This document shows positions 63,254-64,000 of a stretch of 64,000 nucleotides of DNA, piece after piece (position 1 is the stretch's first letter; each line of letters begins with the position of its first letter). A program made the position numbers and the translations under genes. Source of the DNA: Oligoflexia bacterium (GTDB taxonomy: Bacteria; Bdellovibrionota; Bacteriovoracia; Bacteriovoracales; Bacteriovoracaceae). The notes beneath the pieces are model-generated. The model was not told where the DNA came from, searched no databases, and worked only from the letters and a program-made list of their open reading frames with translations. The DNA lies in the NCBI GenBank assembly GCA_015232355.1, contig JADFZW010000009.1:1-64000 (forward strand). Direction: 5' to 3'.

Positions 63254-64000
63254 GTGGAAAGATTTAAAAATAAAAAGATATTAATTGTTGGAATTGGAAA
63301 GACAGGTTTTGCTTTAATCAATTTTTTTAATAAACTAGAATGTGAGATTAAAGTAACAGATATAAAACCAATTTTTGAGTTGAATAAAGCAGTCAAACGA
63401 TTAAAAAAAATTAGGCCTGCACCAGAGATGACCTTTGGAGAGCACAGGACGGAAGATTTTTTAGATTCAGATGTAATCGTTTATGGTGGTTCCGTACATC
63501 CAAACTTACCTCAGTTAGAGGAAGCAAGAATTCAGGGAAAAAAAGTCTATTCACAATTTGAACTTGCGGCCATGCTCTGTGAACGACCAATCATTGCTGT
63601 TTGTGGAAGTTATGGTCGAACGACAGTAGCTCACATGATTGGTTATACTCTTAAATTAGAAGGGTTGAATGCTTTTGTTGGTGGTACAGGTGATAATCCA
63701 TTTATTAACTTATGGGTGCAAGGATTAGAGCGAACTACTGATTATGTTGTAATAGAAGTTTCAGCATTGGAGTTACAGCAATTCAAAAATTTAAAACCAA
63801 TGTTAGTGGTGTTTACTCCAGTAGGAGAGCAATATCCAAATTCTAGATTTAGAAATTTCTCTGATTATATCGAAACAAAGCTCTCCATAATAAAGCAGAT
63901 GAGTGAAGAGAACTTTCTAATATTAAATTATGATAAATTGGCCAATAATCCGATGTTTAAAAATACTAAATGTCAAACCTATTGGTATTCGAGAAAGTCC
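63254..64000 (+). CDS. MurD-like protein, 3' end outside window
   Basis: A partial ORF starting at GTG 63254 after AAAGGA. The first 90 residues form a Rossmann domain with the MurD start (KILIVGIGKTGFAL). The central ATP loop reads GSYGRTT (118-124) instead of GTNGKTT, so the lysine that binds ATP is replaced by Arg. The expected HLDRH segment is replaced by QYPNSRF. The position after mraY is normal for murD. The gene is either a divergent MurD or a non-catalytic relative. Confidence 0.8.
   Translation, partial: MERFKNKKILIVGIGKTGFALINFFNKLECEIKVTDIKPIFELNKAVKRLKKIRPAPEMTFGEHRTEDFLDSDVIVYGGSVHPNLPQLEEARIQGKKVYSQFELAAMLCERPIIAVCGSYGRTTVAHMIGYTLKLEGLNAFVGGTGDNPFINLWVQGLERTTDYVVIEVSALELQQFKNLKPMLVVFTPVGEQYPNSRFRNFSDYIETKLSIIKQMSEENFLILNYDKLANNPMFKNTKCQTYWYSRKS

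Overview
The window is AT-rich (about 30 percent GC by eye) and densely coding: some 60 protein genes, many overlapping by a few bases, and no rRNA, tRNA or CRISPR array that I could find. It comes from a Gram-negative, flagellated bacterium. The evidence is an ABC-exported O-polysaccharide locus, dTDP-rhamnose and GDP-fucose synthesis, several lipoproteins, an LpxH-like hydrolase, a meso-DAP type MurE motif (DNPR), and flagellin, FliD and FliS genes. The flagellin style, the divided division/cell-wall cluster and the AT-rich coding suggest the Bdellovibrionota/Bacteriovoracia (former Deltaproteobacteria). That placement is an inference, not a demonstration.

Layout. 1-2.4 kb: an AAA ATPase/nuclease-fold gene behind tandem palindromes, in a segment bounded by an inverted repeat. 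2.4-13.2 kb: a surface polysaccharide locus. Wzm, Wzt, a methyltransferase and a kinase-like/RgpF protein read left; rfbA, rfbC, rfbD, rfbB, a GT4 glycosyltransferase and fcl read right. 13.2-19.4 kb: envelope genes, namely lipoproteins, a PilZ-like membrane protein, a ferredoxin, an AmgK-MurU style peptidoglycan-salvage pair, a degenerate M48 peptidase and a LysM lipoprotein. 19.4-27.5 kb: an outer membrane protein, a lipoprotein, folK, etfBA, birA and an SPFH protein. 27.5-30.7 kb: a second AAA ATPase and a secreted HExxH protein. 30.8-38.5 kb: murE-murF fusion, ftsI, ftsL, rsmH and mtnP. 38.8-51.7 kb: cupin, flagellin, lpxH-like, recN, nadK, then a probable flagellar glycosylation block ending in fliT-like, fliS and fliD. 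52-59 kb: a polytopic membrane protein, two more AAA ATPase/nuclease-fold genes, a CysQ-like phosphatase, metF and nth. 59.5-64 kb: a sigma54 activator, rlmE, lepB, mraY and a murD-like gene cut by the window end.

Two sequence-wide signals are not explained by the genes. First, the tetramer GGCC is several times more common than the base composition predicts. Second, short in-frame tandem repeats are inserted in many otherwise ordinary housekeeping proteins, and short tandem repeats sit at many gene junctions. Dispersed repeat elements also form the last codons of at least two genes, the RgpF protein and endonuclease III.

The biology is mostly envelope: O-chain synthesis, capping and export; peptidoglycan synthesis and salvage; and a flagellum whose filament genes are grouped with glycosyltransferases. 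The best candidates for something undescribed are four AAA/nuclease-fold ATPases, three with repeat arrays upstream; a WbdD-like chain terminator split over two overlapping genes; and a MurD homologue with an altered ATP-binding loop.
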